From contig CAWGHW010000013.1 of NCBI GenBank assembly GCA_963822485.1, forward strand, positions 124,001 through 188,000: a DNA stretch of 64,000 nt. The letters are read 5' to 3'. A program made the translations under genes and the position numbers. Under the pieces are notes generated by a model that saw nothing but the letters and a program-made list of their open reading frames with translations, was not told the origin of the DNA and ran no database searches. Source of the stretch: DASUBV01 sp963822485 (GTDB lineage: Bacteria > Actinomycetota > Actinomycetes > Streptosporangiales > Streptosporangiaceae). Shown piece by piece: positions 27,584 through 35,973 of the stretch. The first letter of the stretch is position 1. Each line of letters begins with the position of its first letter.

Positions 27584-28945
27584 CTAGGCGGTCGTCGGCA
27601 CCAGCTCGCTGGCCTCCTGGCGGGCGCGGGTGTACCGGTTCTCCGGCACCGGCAGGCCCAGGTGGCCGCGCAGCGTGCTGGTGGCGTACTCGGCCCGGAC
27701 CAGCCCCCGCTCCTGGAGGATCGGCACCACCTCGTCGGTGAACCGGCGGAACTGGGCCGGGTGCCCGATGTGGATGTTGAACCCGTCCAGGGCCCGGCCC
27801 TCGAACCACTCCTGCATCACCGTGGCGACCGTCTCCGGCGACCCGGCGAACGGGGTCGGCCGGGGAGCCGAGATGTGCTGCACGGTCTGCCGCAGCGTGA
27901 AGTTGCTGTCCCTGGCCAGCTTGGTGATCTTCTCGGCCTGGGTGCGGAAGCCGCGCTCGGCCACGTGCAGCACGTCGGGGAACGGGGCGTCCAGGTCGTA
28001 CTGCCGGAAGTCGTGCCAGGCGAACGGGCGGCCCAGCTCGGCCAGCGCGGCGTCGAAGTCCTGGTCGGCCAGCTGGAGGTCGTGCTCGATCTCCCGGCCC
28101 TCGGCGTCGGTGTCGCCCACGAACACCCGAACCCCCGGCATGACCACGAGGTGGTCGGGCTCGCGGCCCTTGGCCGCCGCGCGGGACTTGATGTCGCGGT
28201 AGAACGCCTGCCCGGCCTCGATGGACGCGGCGTGGGTGAAGATGCCCTCGCCGATGGTGGCGCCCAGGTCGCGGCCCTGCTCGGAGTCGCCGGCCTGGAA
28301 GATGACCGGCTGCCCCTGCGGCGACCGGGAGATGTTCAGCGGCCCGGCCACCGAGAAGTGCTCGCCCTTGTGGTGCAGCGCGTGCTGCCGGCTCGGGTCC
28401 AGGAACGAGCGGGCCGCCCGGTCGCGGGGGAACGCGTCGGCCTCGTAGGAGTCCCACAGGCCCTGGCACACCCGCACGAACTCCAGCCCGCGGCCGTAGC
28501 GGGTGTCGTAGTCGTAGTGCTCCTCGCGGCTGAAGTTGGCCGCGGCGCCCGCGTCGCCGCTGGTGACCACGTTCCACCCGGACCGGCCGCCGCTGATCAG
28601 GTCCAGCGAGGCCAGGCGCCGGGCCAGGTTGAACGGGTCGTTGTAGGAGGTCGTCATGGTGGCCACCAGGCCCAGGTGGCGGGTGCTGACGGCCAGCGCG
28701 GACAGCAGCGTCATCGGCTCCAGCCGGTTCAGGTAGTGCGGCGGGGAGTCGGCGGTGATGAACTGGCTGTCCACGATGAAGATCAGGTCGAACCGGGCCG
28801 CCTCGGCCTGCCGGGCCACCTCGATGTACCAGTCGATGTTCACGCTGGCGTCGCCGGGGATCTCCGGGTCCAGCCACTGGAAGTGCGCGCCGGGCCCGCC
28901 CGCGCCCATGGTGACCGCGCCCAGCTTGATCTGTCGGCTGCTCAT
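27584..28945 (-). CDS. NtaA/SnaA/DszA family FMN-dependent monooxygenase
   Basis: 453-residue FMNH2-dependent monooxygenase of the nitrilotriacetate/dibenzothiophene-sulfone (NtaA/DszA) family. It has the family start KLGAVTMGAGGPGAHFQW, FIVDSQFITAD near 60-70, the SGGRSGWNVVTS motif near 128-139 and the PVIFQAGDSEQGRDLG segment near 220-235. ATG 28945 has GGAAGGA seven bases upstream. It is the last gene of the seven-gene transporter/monooxygenase operon that starts with the solute-binding protein. The family cleaves C-S or C-N bonds in large substrates, so an imported organosulfur compound is the best guess. Confidence 0.88.
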   Translation of the reverse strand: MSSRQIKLGAVTMGAGGPGAHFQWLDPEIPGDASVNIDWYIEVARQAEAARFDLIFIVDSQFITADSPPHYLNRLEPMTLLSALAVSTRHLGLVATMTTSYNDPFNLARRLASLDLISGGRSGWNVVTSGDAGAAANFSREEHYDYDTRYGRGLEFVRVCQGLWDSYEADAFPRDRAARSFLDPSRQHALHHKGEHFSVAGPLNISRSPQGQPVIFQAGDSEQGRDLGATIGEGIFTHAASIEAGQAFYRDIKSRAAAKGREPDHLVVMPGVRVFVGDTDAEGREIEHDLQLADQDFDAALAELGRPFAWHDFRQYDLDAPFPDVLHVAERGFRTQAEKITKLARDSNFTLRQTVQHISAPRPTPFAGSPETVATVMQEWFEGRALDGFNIHIGHPAQFRRFTDEVVPILQERGLVRAEYATSTLRGHLGLPVPENRYTRARQEASELVPTTA

Positions 28946-28971
28946 GCTGTTCCTTCCCTGGCCGTGGTGAG

Positions 28972-30134
28972 CTAGGCCGTGGTGAGCTCGGCCGCCTGGG
29001 CCGCCTCGGCCGCCTCGGCCGCTCGGCTGCGGGACGGCCCGCTCCCGGCGGGCCACCTCCTCGCGGACCAGGGGCAGCAGGTGGCGGCCGTAATCGATGG
29101 CGTCGTCGTAGGGGTCGTAGCCGCGGATCAGGATCGTGGTCACGCCGATGTCCACGTAGTCCAGCAGGGCCCGGGCCACCGTCTCCGGCGTGCCGACCAG
29201 CGCGGTGGAGTTGCCCGCCGCGCCGGTGGCGCTGGCCAGCGGCGTCCACAGCGCCCGGTCGTGCAGCTCGCCCTTGGCCGCCGCGGCCAGCAGCCGCTGC
29301 GAGCCCCGGTTCTGCGGCTCGGCGCCGCCCAGCACCTTCGGCCAGCGCCACTGGCCCTGGAACGCCTCCCGGTTGGCCTGGGTGGTGGCCAGGATCTGAT
29401 GCGCCCGCTCCCAGGCCAGCTCCTCGGTCGGGCCCAGGATGGGCCGGAACGACACGCTGATCCGGGGCGGCTCGGCCCGCCCGGCCGCGGCCGCCGAGGC
29501 CTGCACCGACGCGATCTGCTCGCGGGTCTCGCGCCAGCGGCTCGCCCCACAGCGCGTACACGTCGGCGTGCCGCCCGCCGACCCGGTAGGCCGCGTCCGA
29601 GGACCCGCCGAAGTACACCGGGATGCGCGGCTGCTGCGCGGACCGGACCTCGGCGTAGTAGTCCTCGAGCTGGTAGTAGCGGCCCTGGTAGCTGAACGGC
29701 GCGTCCGAGGTCCAGGCCTGCTTCATGATGTCCAGGTACTCGCTGGTCCGGTCGTAGCGCTCGTCCTTGGCCAGGTAGTCGCCGTCGCGGCGCTGCTCGG
29801 CGTCACTGCCGCCGGTGATGATGTGCACCGCGATCCGCCCGCCCGCGAACTGGTCCAGGGTGGCGAACGTGCGGGCGGCCAGGGTCGGGGCCACGAACCC
29901 CGGCCGGTGCGCGACCAGGAAGCTCAGCGCCTCGGTGTGGGCGGCGGCGTAGGCGGCCACCTGGAAGCCGTCGGGCTGGGACGAGGCGTAGCCGATCAGC
30001 ACCCGGTCGAACCCGGCGTCCTCGTGGGCGCGGGCGAACCGCCGGACGTAGCCGCGGTCCACGACCGGGCCGCGTGAGGGCCGGATCTCGGACTGGTCCC
30101 TGGTGCCGATCATGCCGATGAACTCGACGGGCAT
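28972..30134 (-). pseudogene. SsuD-like LLM flavin-dependent monooxygenase (paralogue 1), frameshifted
   Basis: Alkanesulfonate-monooxygenase-like LLM enzyme. The N-terminal part from ATG 30134 (GAGGACC upstream) has MPVEFIGMIGTRDQSE, LVAHRPGFVAPTLAAR, GGRIAVHIITGG and IPVYFGGSSDAAYRVG. The frame breaks at about 29536-29541 (one extra base) and continues with SFRPILGP, GAAGNSTALVGTPE and TILIRGYDPYDDA. A second one-base excess near 29022-29026 is likely, because the present frame runs on into the next gene, while the shifted frame ends in AAELTTA with a stop at 28972-28974. Reconstructed length about 387 residues. Operon position: after the two transporter ATPases, before the NtaA-like gene. 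Confidence 0.78.
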
Positions 30135-30162
30135 TATGAGGTCCTCTCTGCTTCACATCTGG

Positions 30163-31164
30163 TCAGCGGGCCCGGGCCAGGGGTGCCCACTCCTGGTGGC
30201 GGTGGCAGGCGACGCTCCACTGGTCGCCGGCGGGCTCGAGCGGCGGCTGCGCCGCGCAGGCCGCGGCGGCGAACGGGCAGCGGGCCGCGTACCCGCAGGC
30301 GCCGGGGCCGTCGGGCGGCGCCGGGTCGTCCGGCGCCCGGCGCAGCTGGCCCAGCGCGAACGGCCGGTCGCCGTGGACGCTGGGCGCCGACGCCATCAGC
30401 AGCGCGGTGTAGGGGTGCCGCGGCGCGGTGAACACCTGGCCGACCGGGCCGTCCTCCACGATCCGGCCCCGGTACAGCACCACGATGCGGTCGGCGATGC
30501 CGGCCAGCGAGCTGAGGTCGTGCGAGATGACCACGATCGGCAGCCCCAGCGAGTCGCGCAGCTGGTCCAGCAGCCGCAGCACGTGGTTGCGGGTGCTGGC
30601 GTCCAGCGCGCTGACCGGCTCGTCGCAGATCAGCAGCCGCGGCTCGGTGGCCAGCGCCCGGGCGATGGACACCCGCTGGCGCTGCCCGCCGGAGATCTGG
30701 CCCGGCGTGCGGTCCGCCGCCGTCGCGTCCAGGCCGACCTTCTCCAGCGCGGCCAGCACCCGCGGCCGGACCCGGGCCGGGTCCCGCTCGCCGCGGATCC
30801 GCAGCCCCTCGCCGACGATCTCGGCCACGGTCAGGTCGGGGTCCAGCGAGCGCAGCGGATCCTGGAAGATCAGCTGCACGTGACCCTGGCGGCGCTGGGC
30901 CCGCCGGGCGCCGCGGCGCAGCTCGGAGATCGGCACGCCGTCGAACATCACCCGGCCCCGGCGCGGGTCGGCCAGCCCGACCACGGTGCGGGCCAGCGTG
31001 GTCTTGCCCGACCCGGTCTCGCCGACCAGGCCCACGATCTCGCCCGGCCAGACCTTCAGGCTCACGTCGCTGAGCACCTGGGCCGCCCGCCAGCCGCGGC
31101 CGAGCACCACGTCGACCGACTCCACCTCGAGCAGCGGGGCGGGTGGCGCGTCGAGGGCGGTCAT
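30163..31164 (-). CDS. ABC transporter ATP-binding protein (OppF/DppF type)
   Basis: 333-residue ATPase of an Opp/Dpp-type importer. Walker A GETGSGKT is at 48-55, the signature ISGGQRQR near 165-172 and Walker B LLICDEP just after. The oligopeptide-transporter C-terminal extension carries four cysteines (CGYAARCPFAAAACAA). The ATG overlaps the stop of the partner ATPase gene (ATGA), so the two are co-translated. It energises the permeases at 32.2-34.1 kb. The class imports peptides, nickel, glutathione and other bulky solutes; with six monooxygenases nearby, a sulfur compound is likely here. Confidence 0.92.
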   Translation of the reverse strand: MTALDAPPAPLLEVESVDVVLGRGWRAAQVLSDVSLKVWPGEIVGLVGETGSGKTTLARTVVGLADPRRGRVMFDGVPISELRRGARRAQRRQGHVQLIFQDPLRSLDPDLTVAEIVGEGLRIRGERDPARVRPRVLAALEKVGLDATAADRTPGQISGGQRQRVSIARALATEPRLLICDEPVSALDASTRNHVLRLLDQLRDSLGLPIVVISHDLSSLAGIADRIVVLYRGRIVEDGPVGQVFTAPRHPYTALLMASAPSVHGDRPFALGQLRRAPDDPAPPDGPGACGYAARCPFAAAACAAQPPLEPAGDQWSVACHRHQEWAPLARAR

Positions 31165-32222
31165 CGGGCGACCAGCTCGCCGACCCGGCCGTCGGCCCGC
31201 ACGCAGCGGACCTGGTGCCGGTCGCCGACCAGCACCGGCGCCACCGCGCCTTCGCGGCAGGCGGCCTGGGCCACCGGGCAGCGCGCGGCGAACCGGCACC
31301 CGGCGATGTCCGCGCCCACCTGCGGGGGCTGGCCGGGGATGACCTCCAGCTCGCGGCGCCCGAAGTCGCCCACCGAGGCCACCCGCAGCAGCGCCTGGGT
31401 GTACGGGTGCCGGGGCCGCTCGGCGATCTCCCGCGCGGGCCCGGACTCCACGATCTCCCCGGCGTAGAACACCGCGATGCGGTCGCAGAGCTGGGTGACG
31501 ACGGCCAGGTCGTGCGACACGAACAGCACGGCCAGGCCCCGCTCGTCGCGCAGCCGCTGGAGCAGCTCCAGCACCTCGGCCTGGATGGTCACGTCCAGCG
31601 CCGTGGTCGGCTCGTCGGCCACCAGCAGCCTGGGCTCGCAGGAGATCGCGATGGCGATCATCACCCGCTGGAGCATGCCGCCCGACAGCTCGGCCGGGAT
31701 CTGGTCCAGCACCCGCTCCGGGTCGCGCAGGCCGACCGCGGCACACAGGTCGGCCGCGCGGCGCCGGGCCGCGCGCCGGGGCAGGCCCAGCTTGACCCGC
31801 AGCACCTCGGTGATCTGCTGGCCGACGGTGATCGACGGGTTCAGGTAGGAGGCCGGGTCCTGGAACACCGCGCCCATCTGGCTGCCGTGCACCCGCTCCC
31901 AGCCCCGTCGCGACAGCGCCGTGACGTCGTGGCCGGCGAACGACACCGTGCCCCCGGCCACCGCGCAGCCCGGCGGGAGCACCCCCAGCGCGGCCCGGCA
32001 GGTCAGCGTCTTGCCGCTGCCGGACTCGCCGACCAGCCCCACGATCTCGCCGGCGCGGACCGACAGCGACACGCCGCGCACCGCGCTGGCCGCGCCGTCG
32101 TGCACGCTGACGTGCAGGTCGTCGAGGCGCAGCACCTCGTCGGCCCAGGGCTGCCGGGCCGGGCCTGGTTCACCCAGATCCCGGTGGCCCAGGTCAGGCA
32201 ACGGCTGGCGATTGTCGATCAT
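31161..32222 (-). CDS. ABC transporter ATP-binding protein (OppD/DppD type)
   Basis: 353-residue Opp/Dpp-type ATPase. Walker A GESGSGKT is at 65-72, the signature LSGGMLQR near 175-182, Walker B LLVADEP just after, and the C-terminal HPY-type extension contains CRFAARCP. ATG 32222 (or adjacent GTG 32225) overlaps the end of the permease gene by 29 bases. The first 25 or so residues are atypical and are encoded opposite a 29-base sequence copied in inverted orientation from the OppB-like permease gene. The true start may therefore be internal, for example the GTG leading into LRLDDLHVSV. Confidence 0.88.
   Translation of the reverse strand: MIDNRQPLPDLGHRDLGEPGPARQPWADEVLRLDDLHVSVHDGAASAVRGVSLSVRAGEIVGLVGESGSGKTLTCRAALGVLPPGCAVAGGTVSFAGHDVTALSRRGWERVHGSQMGAVFQDPASYLNPSITVGQQITEVLRVKLGLPRRAARRRAADLCAAVGLRDPERVLDQIPAELSGGMLQRVMIAIAISCEPRLLVADEPTTALDVTIQAEVLELLQRLRDERGLAVLFVSHDLAVVTQLCDRIAVFYAGEIVESGPAREIAERPRHPYTQALLRVASVGDFGRRELEVIPGQPPQVGADIAGCRFAARCPVAQAACREGAVAPVLVGDRHQVRCVRADGRVGELVAR
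32164..32192 (+). repeat. 29-base inverted repeat, copy A (partner at 33789-33817)
   Basis: Twenty-nine bases beginning CCTGGTTCACCCAGATCC are identical to the minus strand of 33789-33817 in the OppB-like gene. There they encode WFTQIPVAQ. Weaker similarity continues to about 32220 (QRL...VD). Copy A falls at the OppC/OppD junction. Confidence 0.9.
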
Positions 32223-33108
32223 CACGGACTCCCTCGGGTTCGGTGACCGGCTCGAGCAGCACGAGCGTCCCCGCGCTGCCGCGGTCGCGGAAGGCGTCGG
32301 CCAGCGCGTTCAGCGCGCCGACGGTGACGGCGATGAGCAGCCCGGGGATGAACGGCGCCCAGGGTGCCTGAGAGAGGTAGTCGAGGTCGGAGGACAGGAT
32401 GCCGCCCCAGGTCGGGGCGGGCGGCTGGACGCCGATGCCGAGGAAGGTCAGGAACGACACCGCGAGCAGCGCGGCCGCGGTCATGGACGCCGTGGTCACC
32501 GCGATGTTGGGCAGCACCTTGCGCAGCACGTGCACCCGGATGATGTGCGCCTTGGACGCGCCCAGCAGGGTCGCCGCCTCCACGTACTGGGCCCGGGCGT
32601 GCTCCAGGGTGGCGGCCCTGGTCACCCGGAAGAAGCCCGGTGCGAGCAGGATCCCGACCGGGACCATGGCCTGGACCAGGCCGTTGCCGAGCGCGGCGGT
32701 GACCGCGACGGCGAAGAAGATGGACGGCAGGGTCATCAGCGCGTCGGCGACGCGGTTGGCCGCGAAGTCGAACCAGCGGCCCAGGAAGACGGTGGCGATG
32801 CCGGGCACGGTCCCGAGCACCAGCCCGATCCCCACCGCCTCCACCGCGGTGAGCACCGACAGCCGGGTCCCGGCCAGCAGCCGGCTGAACACGTCCCGGC
32901 CCAGGTAGTCGGTGCCCAGCAGGTGCTGCGCGCTGGGGCCCTTGAACAGCTGGCCGGCGTTGATGGCCAGCGGGTTCTGCGGGGCCAGCAGGCCGCCGAA
33001 GATGGTCAGGATCGCGATGACGGCCAGGATGCCGATCGCGATCCGCGCGGACGGCATGCGCAGCACCGACCGCGGCCGCGCCCCGCCCGCCTCCCCTGCC
33101 CTCTTCAT
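32194..33108 (-). CDS. ABC transporter permease (OppC/DppC type)
   Basis: 304-residue inner-membrane permease with an N-terminal transmembrane helix (about residues 20-42) and five more helices around the BPD_transp_1 domain. The conserved start region APQNPLAINAGQLFKGPSAQ and HLLGTDYLGRDVFSRLL are typical of DppC. The EAA-like loop (EAATLLGASKAHIIRVHVLR) contacts an ATPase. ATG 33108 overlaps the stop of the OppB-like gene (ATGA). Its C-terminal tail of about 30 residues after LADAFRDRG is longer than usual and overlaps the OppD start. Confidence 0.92.
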   Translation of the reverse strand: MKRAGEAGGARPRSVLRMPSARIAIGILAVIAILTIFGGLLAPQNPLAINAGQLFKGPSAQHLLGTDYLGRDVFSRLLAGTRLSVLTAVEAVGIGLVLGTVPGIATVFLGRWFDFAANRVADALMTLPSIFFAVAVTAALGNGLVQAMVPVGILLAPGFFRVTRAATLEHARAQYVEAATLLGASKAHIIRVHVLRKVLPNIAVTTASMTAAALLAVSFLTFLGIGVQPPAPTWGGILSSDLDYLSQAPWAPFIPGLLIAVTVGALNALADAFRDRGSAGTLVLLEPVTEPEGVRDDRQSPAVA

Positions 33109-34139
33109 GCCAGCATCCCGTCGTCGGTGCGGTACAGCCAGTTCAGCGTGGTGTTGACGATCAGGTTGACCACGATCACGAACGTGCTGATGACCAGCAG
33201 CAGGCCCTGCACCACCGGGATGTCGCGGGTCTGCGCGCTTTCCAGCAGCAGCTGGCCCAGGCCCGGCAGCGAGAACACCGCCTCGGCGGCCACCGCGCCG
33301 GCCAGCATCTGCGGGAAGTCGTTGCCCAGCACGACCAGCGCCGGGCCCGCCGCGTTGCGCAGCGCGTGCCGGATCAGCACCCGGCGGTAAGGCAGCCCGC
33401 GCACCCTGGCGCCCACGATGTAGTTGCGCTCCAGCACCGAGACCAGGGAGGTGCGCAGCTGGCGGGCGATGTCCGCGGCGACCTGGAGGCTCAGCGCCAG
33501 GCTGGGCAGGATGATGTACTTCAGCCACTGCGGGACGCTGGTGGCCGGGCCCACGTACCCGTTGGCGGGCAGCAGGTGCACGGTCACCGCGAACAGCACC
33601 ACCAGGATGATGCCGACCACGAAGGCCGGCAGCGTGGACACCGCCGAGCAGACCAGCGTGACCCCGCGGTCGAACCAGCCGCCCCGGCGGACCGCGGCGA
33701 CCATGCCGGCCGTGCCGCCGAGGAGCACGGCCAGGACCACGGCCAGCAAGGCGATCGACAGGTCGACCGGCAGCCGCTGGGCGATGCTCTGGGCCACCGG
33801 GATCTGGGTGAACCAGGACCGGCCCAGGTTGCCCTGCACCGCCTGGGTCAGCCAGTGCCAGTACTGCACGATCAGCGGATGGTCCAGGCCCAGGGTGCGG
33901 TCCAGCCGCGCCACCGCGGCCGGCGTCGCGGCGTCCTGGCCCAGGATGGTGGCCGCCGGGTTGCTGTTGGACAGCGCGCCCAGGCTGTAGGTGATGAACG
34001 TGCTCAGGAACACGATCGGCACCAGCACGGCCAGCCCGCCGCCCAGCCGGGCGGCGGCGGCCCTGGCGCGCCGCCGCCGGGGGCTCACCCCGGCGGCAGC
34101 GCGGGTCGCGGGAGCGCGGACCAGCTCGGCCGCGGTCAT
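33105..34139 (-). CDS. ABC transporter permease (OppB/DppB type)
   Basis: 344-residue inner-membrane permease with six predicted helices, the first at about residues 35-57. The DppB N-terminal domain (LDRTLGLDHPLIVQYWHWL, then GNLGRSWFTQIPVAQ near 103-117) and the EAA-like loop (GARVRGLPYRRVLIRHALRN) identify it. ATG 34139 has GGGGA upstream and sits 28 bases after the solute-binding protein gene. It carries the second copy of the 29-base inverted repeat. Together with OppC, OppD and OppF homologues it forms a complete importer. Confidence 0.92.
   Translation of the reverse strand: MTAAELVRAPATRAAAGVSPRRRRARAAAARLGGGLAVLVPIVFLSTFITYSLGALSNSNPAATILGQDAATPAAVARLDRTLGLDHPLIVQYWHWLTQAVQGNLGRSWFTQIPVAQSIAQRLPVDLSIALLAVVLAVLLGGTAGMVAAVRRGGWFDRGVTLVCSAVSTLPAFVVGIILVVLFAVTVHLLPANGYVGPATSVPQWLKYIILPSLALSLQVAADIARQLRTSLVSVLERNYIVGARVRGLPYRRVLIRHALRNAAGPALVVLGNDFPQMLAGAVAAEAVFSLPGLGQLLLESAQTRDIPVVQGLLLVISTFVIVVNLIVNTTLNWLYRTDDGMLA
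33789..33817 (-). repeat. 29-base inverted repeat, copy B (partner at 32164-32192)
   Basis: Part of the OppB-like coding sequence for WFTQIPVAQ, exactly repeated in opposite orientation at 32164-32192. This copy is in its native protein context, because that peptide is typical of the periplasmic loop after transmembrane helix 1 of DppB-like permeases. Confidence 0.9.
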
Positions 34140-34167
34140 CGGATCCCCTGTGTAACTGGCCACGGGC

Positions 34168-35736
34168 TCAGCTCGCCACCCGGACGCCTTCCCAGCGCTG
34201 CTGCACCAGGTCGGCCGGGATGCCGGTGACCTTGGGGCTGTAGGCGAAGATGCGCGGGTTGGTGTAGAGCCAGATGTGGATGGGGTCCTGCTGCACCGCG
34301 GTGCTGACCGCGTGCTGCAGGACGCCGGGGTAGCTGGGCGAGGACAGCGAGACCGTGAGCGCCTTGGCCAGCGCGTCGGTGACCGCCAGGGGCGCGGTGG
34401 CCGCCTTGCCGTCCACGTTCATCAGGCCCTGCTGGCTGTAGAGCACGTCCAGCATCTCCACCGGCGAGGTGCGTCCCGCCGTGCCGTCGACCGCGAACGG
34501 GATGGTCTTGTCCAGGTAGAGGTACTGGGTCTCGGTGTCGGTCGGCACGTTCTTGATCGTGGCCGTGATGCCGGCCTGCTTGAGCTGGCCCTGGATCTGC
34601 TCGGCCAGCGAGTCATCGGTGGTGACCGAGGTCAGCGTGATGCTGATGCCGTGCGGGTAGCCGGCCTGGGCCAGCAGCTGCCGGGCCTTGGCCGGGTTGT
34701 ACGGGTACAGGCTGGCCAGGCTGGGGTCGTAGCCCACGAAGCCCTTGGGGAACGGCTGGTAGGCCGGCGTCCCGTAGCCCGAGGCCTGCACCTGGACGAT
34801 GGCCTGGCGGTTGATCGCGTAGTTGATCGCCTTGACCACGCTGGGGTTGCTGAACGGCTTGGTCGTGGTCTGGATGTCCAGCTCGTTCACGACCTCCGAC
34901 GGGATGGCGTCGATCTTGAAGCCGGCGGCCTTGGCCGCGGCCACCTGGTTGCCCGCGATGTAGGCCACGTTGACCTGGCCCGACTGCAGCGCGGACAGGA
35001 TCTGCTCCGGCTGGGTGATCGACTGGACGGTGAAGTTGGCCACGTGGATCTGGCTGGCGTCCCAGTAGCCGGGGTTGCGCACCAGGTCGGCGTGGGAGTC
35101 GGGCACGTAGCTGGTCAGCTTGAACGGCCCCGCGCCGACCGGGTGGGTGGGCACGCTGGCCGCCTTCTTGAACGCGGCCGGGCTGACCATCATGCCGTCC
35201 TTGCCGGCCAGCAGGTCGGGCACCTGGTAGTCCACCTGGGACAGGTCCAGGGTGAAGCTGACCGGGCTGTTCACCACGACCTTGGAGATGACCGCCAGCT
35301 CCGAGGCGATCGTGGAGTTGGACTGCTTCAGGCCCCGCTCGATGTTGGCCTGCACGGCCTGCGCGTTCAGCGGCGTGCCGTCGGAGAACTTCAGGCCGGG
35401 CCGCAGCGTGAACGTCACGCTCTTGCCGTTGCCCGCGTACTTCCACGAGCTGGCCAGGCCGGGCCCGACGTTGCCGGACGGGGTGAGCGTGGTCAGCGAG
35501 GCGTAGACCAGGCCGAGCACGTGCACGTCCCAGCCCGCGGTCGAGGTGACCGGGTCCCACGAGGTGGGCAGCTCCCACTCCCAGTTCAGCGTCCCGCTGG
35601 CCCCGGCGCTGGTGACCGACGCCGAGCCGGCGGGCGAGCTGGAGGCGCTGCCGCAGGCGGCGGCGAGCATCGAGGCGGCGATGACGGCGGCGGTTGCGGC
35701 CAGTCGAGGTCGGGCTGCGCGCCAGCGGACGGGCAT
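34168..35736 (-). CDS. ABC transporter substrate-binding lipoprotein (family 5, peptide/nickel type)
   Basis: 522-residue family 5 solute-binding protein. The lipoprotein signal peptide has its lipobox at LAAAC (lipidated C28), followed by a Ser-rich linker and the SBP_bac_5 fold (VTFTLRPGLKFSDGTPLNAQ near 109-128). ATG 35736 has AGGAG upstream. First gene of the operon that continues through both permeases, both ATPases and two monooxygenases. It defines the imported compound; DppA/OppA, NikA and GsiB relatives bind peptides, metal chelates and glutathione. Transcribed from the promoter at 35856-35884. Confidence 0.92.
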   Translation of the reverse strand: MPVRWRAARPRLAATAAVIAASMLAAACGSASSSPAGSASVTSAGASGTLNWEWELPTSWDPVTSTAGWDVHVLGLVYASLTTLTPSGNVGPGLASSWKYAGNGKSVTFTLRPGLKFSDGTPLNAQAVQANIERGLKQSNSTIASELAVISKVVVNSPVSFTLDLSQVDYQVPDLLAGKDGMMVSPAAFKKAASVPTHPVGAGPFKLTSYVPDSHADLVRNPGYWDASQIHVANFTVQSITQPEQILSALQSGQVNVAYIAGNQVAAAKAAGFKIDAIPSEVVNELDIQTTTKPFSNPSVVKAINYAINRQAIVQVQASGYGTPAYQPFPKGFVGYDPSLASLYPYNPAKARQLLAQAGYPHGISITLTSVTTDDSLAEQIQGQLKQAGITATIKNVPTDTETQYLYLDKTIPFAVDGTAGRTSPVEMLDVLYSQQGLMNVDGKAATAPLAVTDALAKALTVSLSSPSYPGVLQHAVSTAVQQDPIHIWLYTNPRIFAYSPKVTGIPADLVQQRWEGVRVAS

Positions 35737-35855
35737 AACGAGCTCCTGTCGGGAGAGGCAGTCACGGGGGAGAGGCACCGCGCCACGCCATCGGGGCGCC
35801 GGTGCGAGCAGGCGGTCACGGGAGCAGGGGCACCGCCGCCACACCCCGTGCCGTC

Positions 35856-35884
35856 ACTCTAATTCGATTAAATCGATTGGTCAA
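35856..35884 (-). promoter_or_regulatory. sigma70-type promoter with palindromic spacer before the transporter operon
   Basis: On the minus strand -35 TTGACC (35884-35879) and -10 TAGAGT (35861-35856) are separated by exactly 17 bases. The whole spacer is a near-palindrome, AATCGATTTAATCGAAT. A repressor bound there would block RNA polymerase. The spacer contains the 11-mer ATTAAATCGAT (+ strand, 35867-35877), also found almost identically at 38530-38540. Confidence 0.7.
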
Positions 35885-35895
35885 CTAGACTTTAG

Positions 35896-35940
35896 GTCAC
35901 GGGCAGGCAGGTCACGGGCAGGCAGGTCGGGGGCAGGCAG
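35896..35940. repeat. three 15-base direct repeats upstream of the transporter promoter
   Basis: GTCACGGGCAGGCAG at 35896-35910 and 35911-35925, with a one-to-two base variant at 35926-35940 and a degenerate fourth copy after it. They start about 12 bases upstream of the -35 box at 35884, where activator sites usually lie. Confidence 0.8.
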
Positions 35941-35973
35941 TCAGCGGCAGGCGAGGGCGGTCCGGGCTTTTGA

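Noticed and set aside
28972..30134. Fusion of LLM paralogue 1 with the NtaA-like monooxygenase into one 640-residue protein
   Set aside because: A strong ribosome site and family N-terminus mark the NtaA start at 28945, and the joining segment is low-complexity; one-base indels explain the missing stop.
32164..33817. Insertion sequence terminal repeats around the OppC gene
   Set aside because: The 29-base arms enclose an ordinary permease gene, one arm is coding sequence of OppB, no transposase is present and no target duplication was seen.
35896..35940. CRISPR-like array
   Set aside because: The 15-base repeats are contiguous with no spacers, and no cas genes are near.
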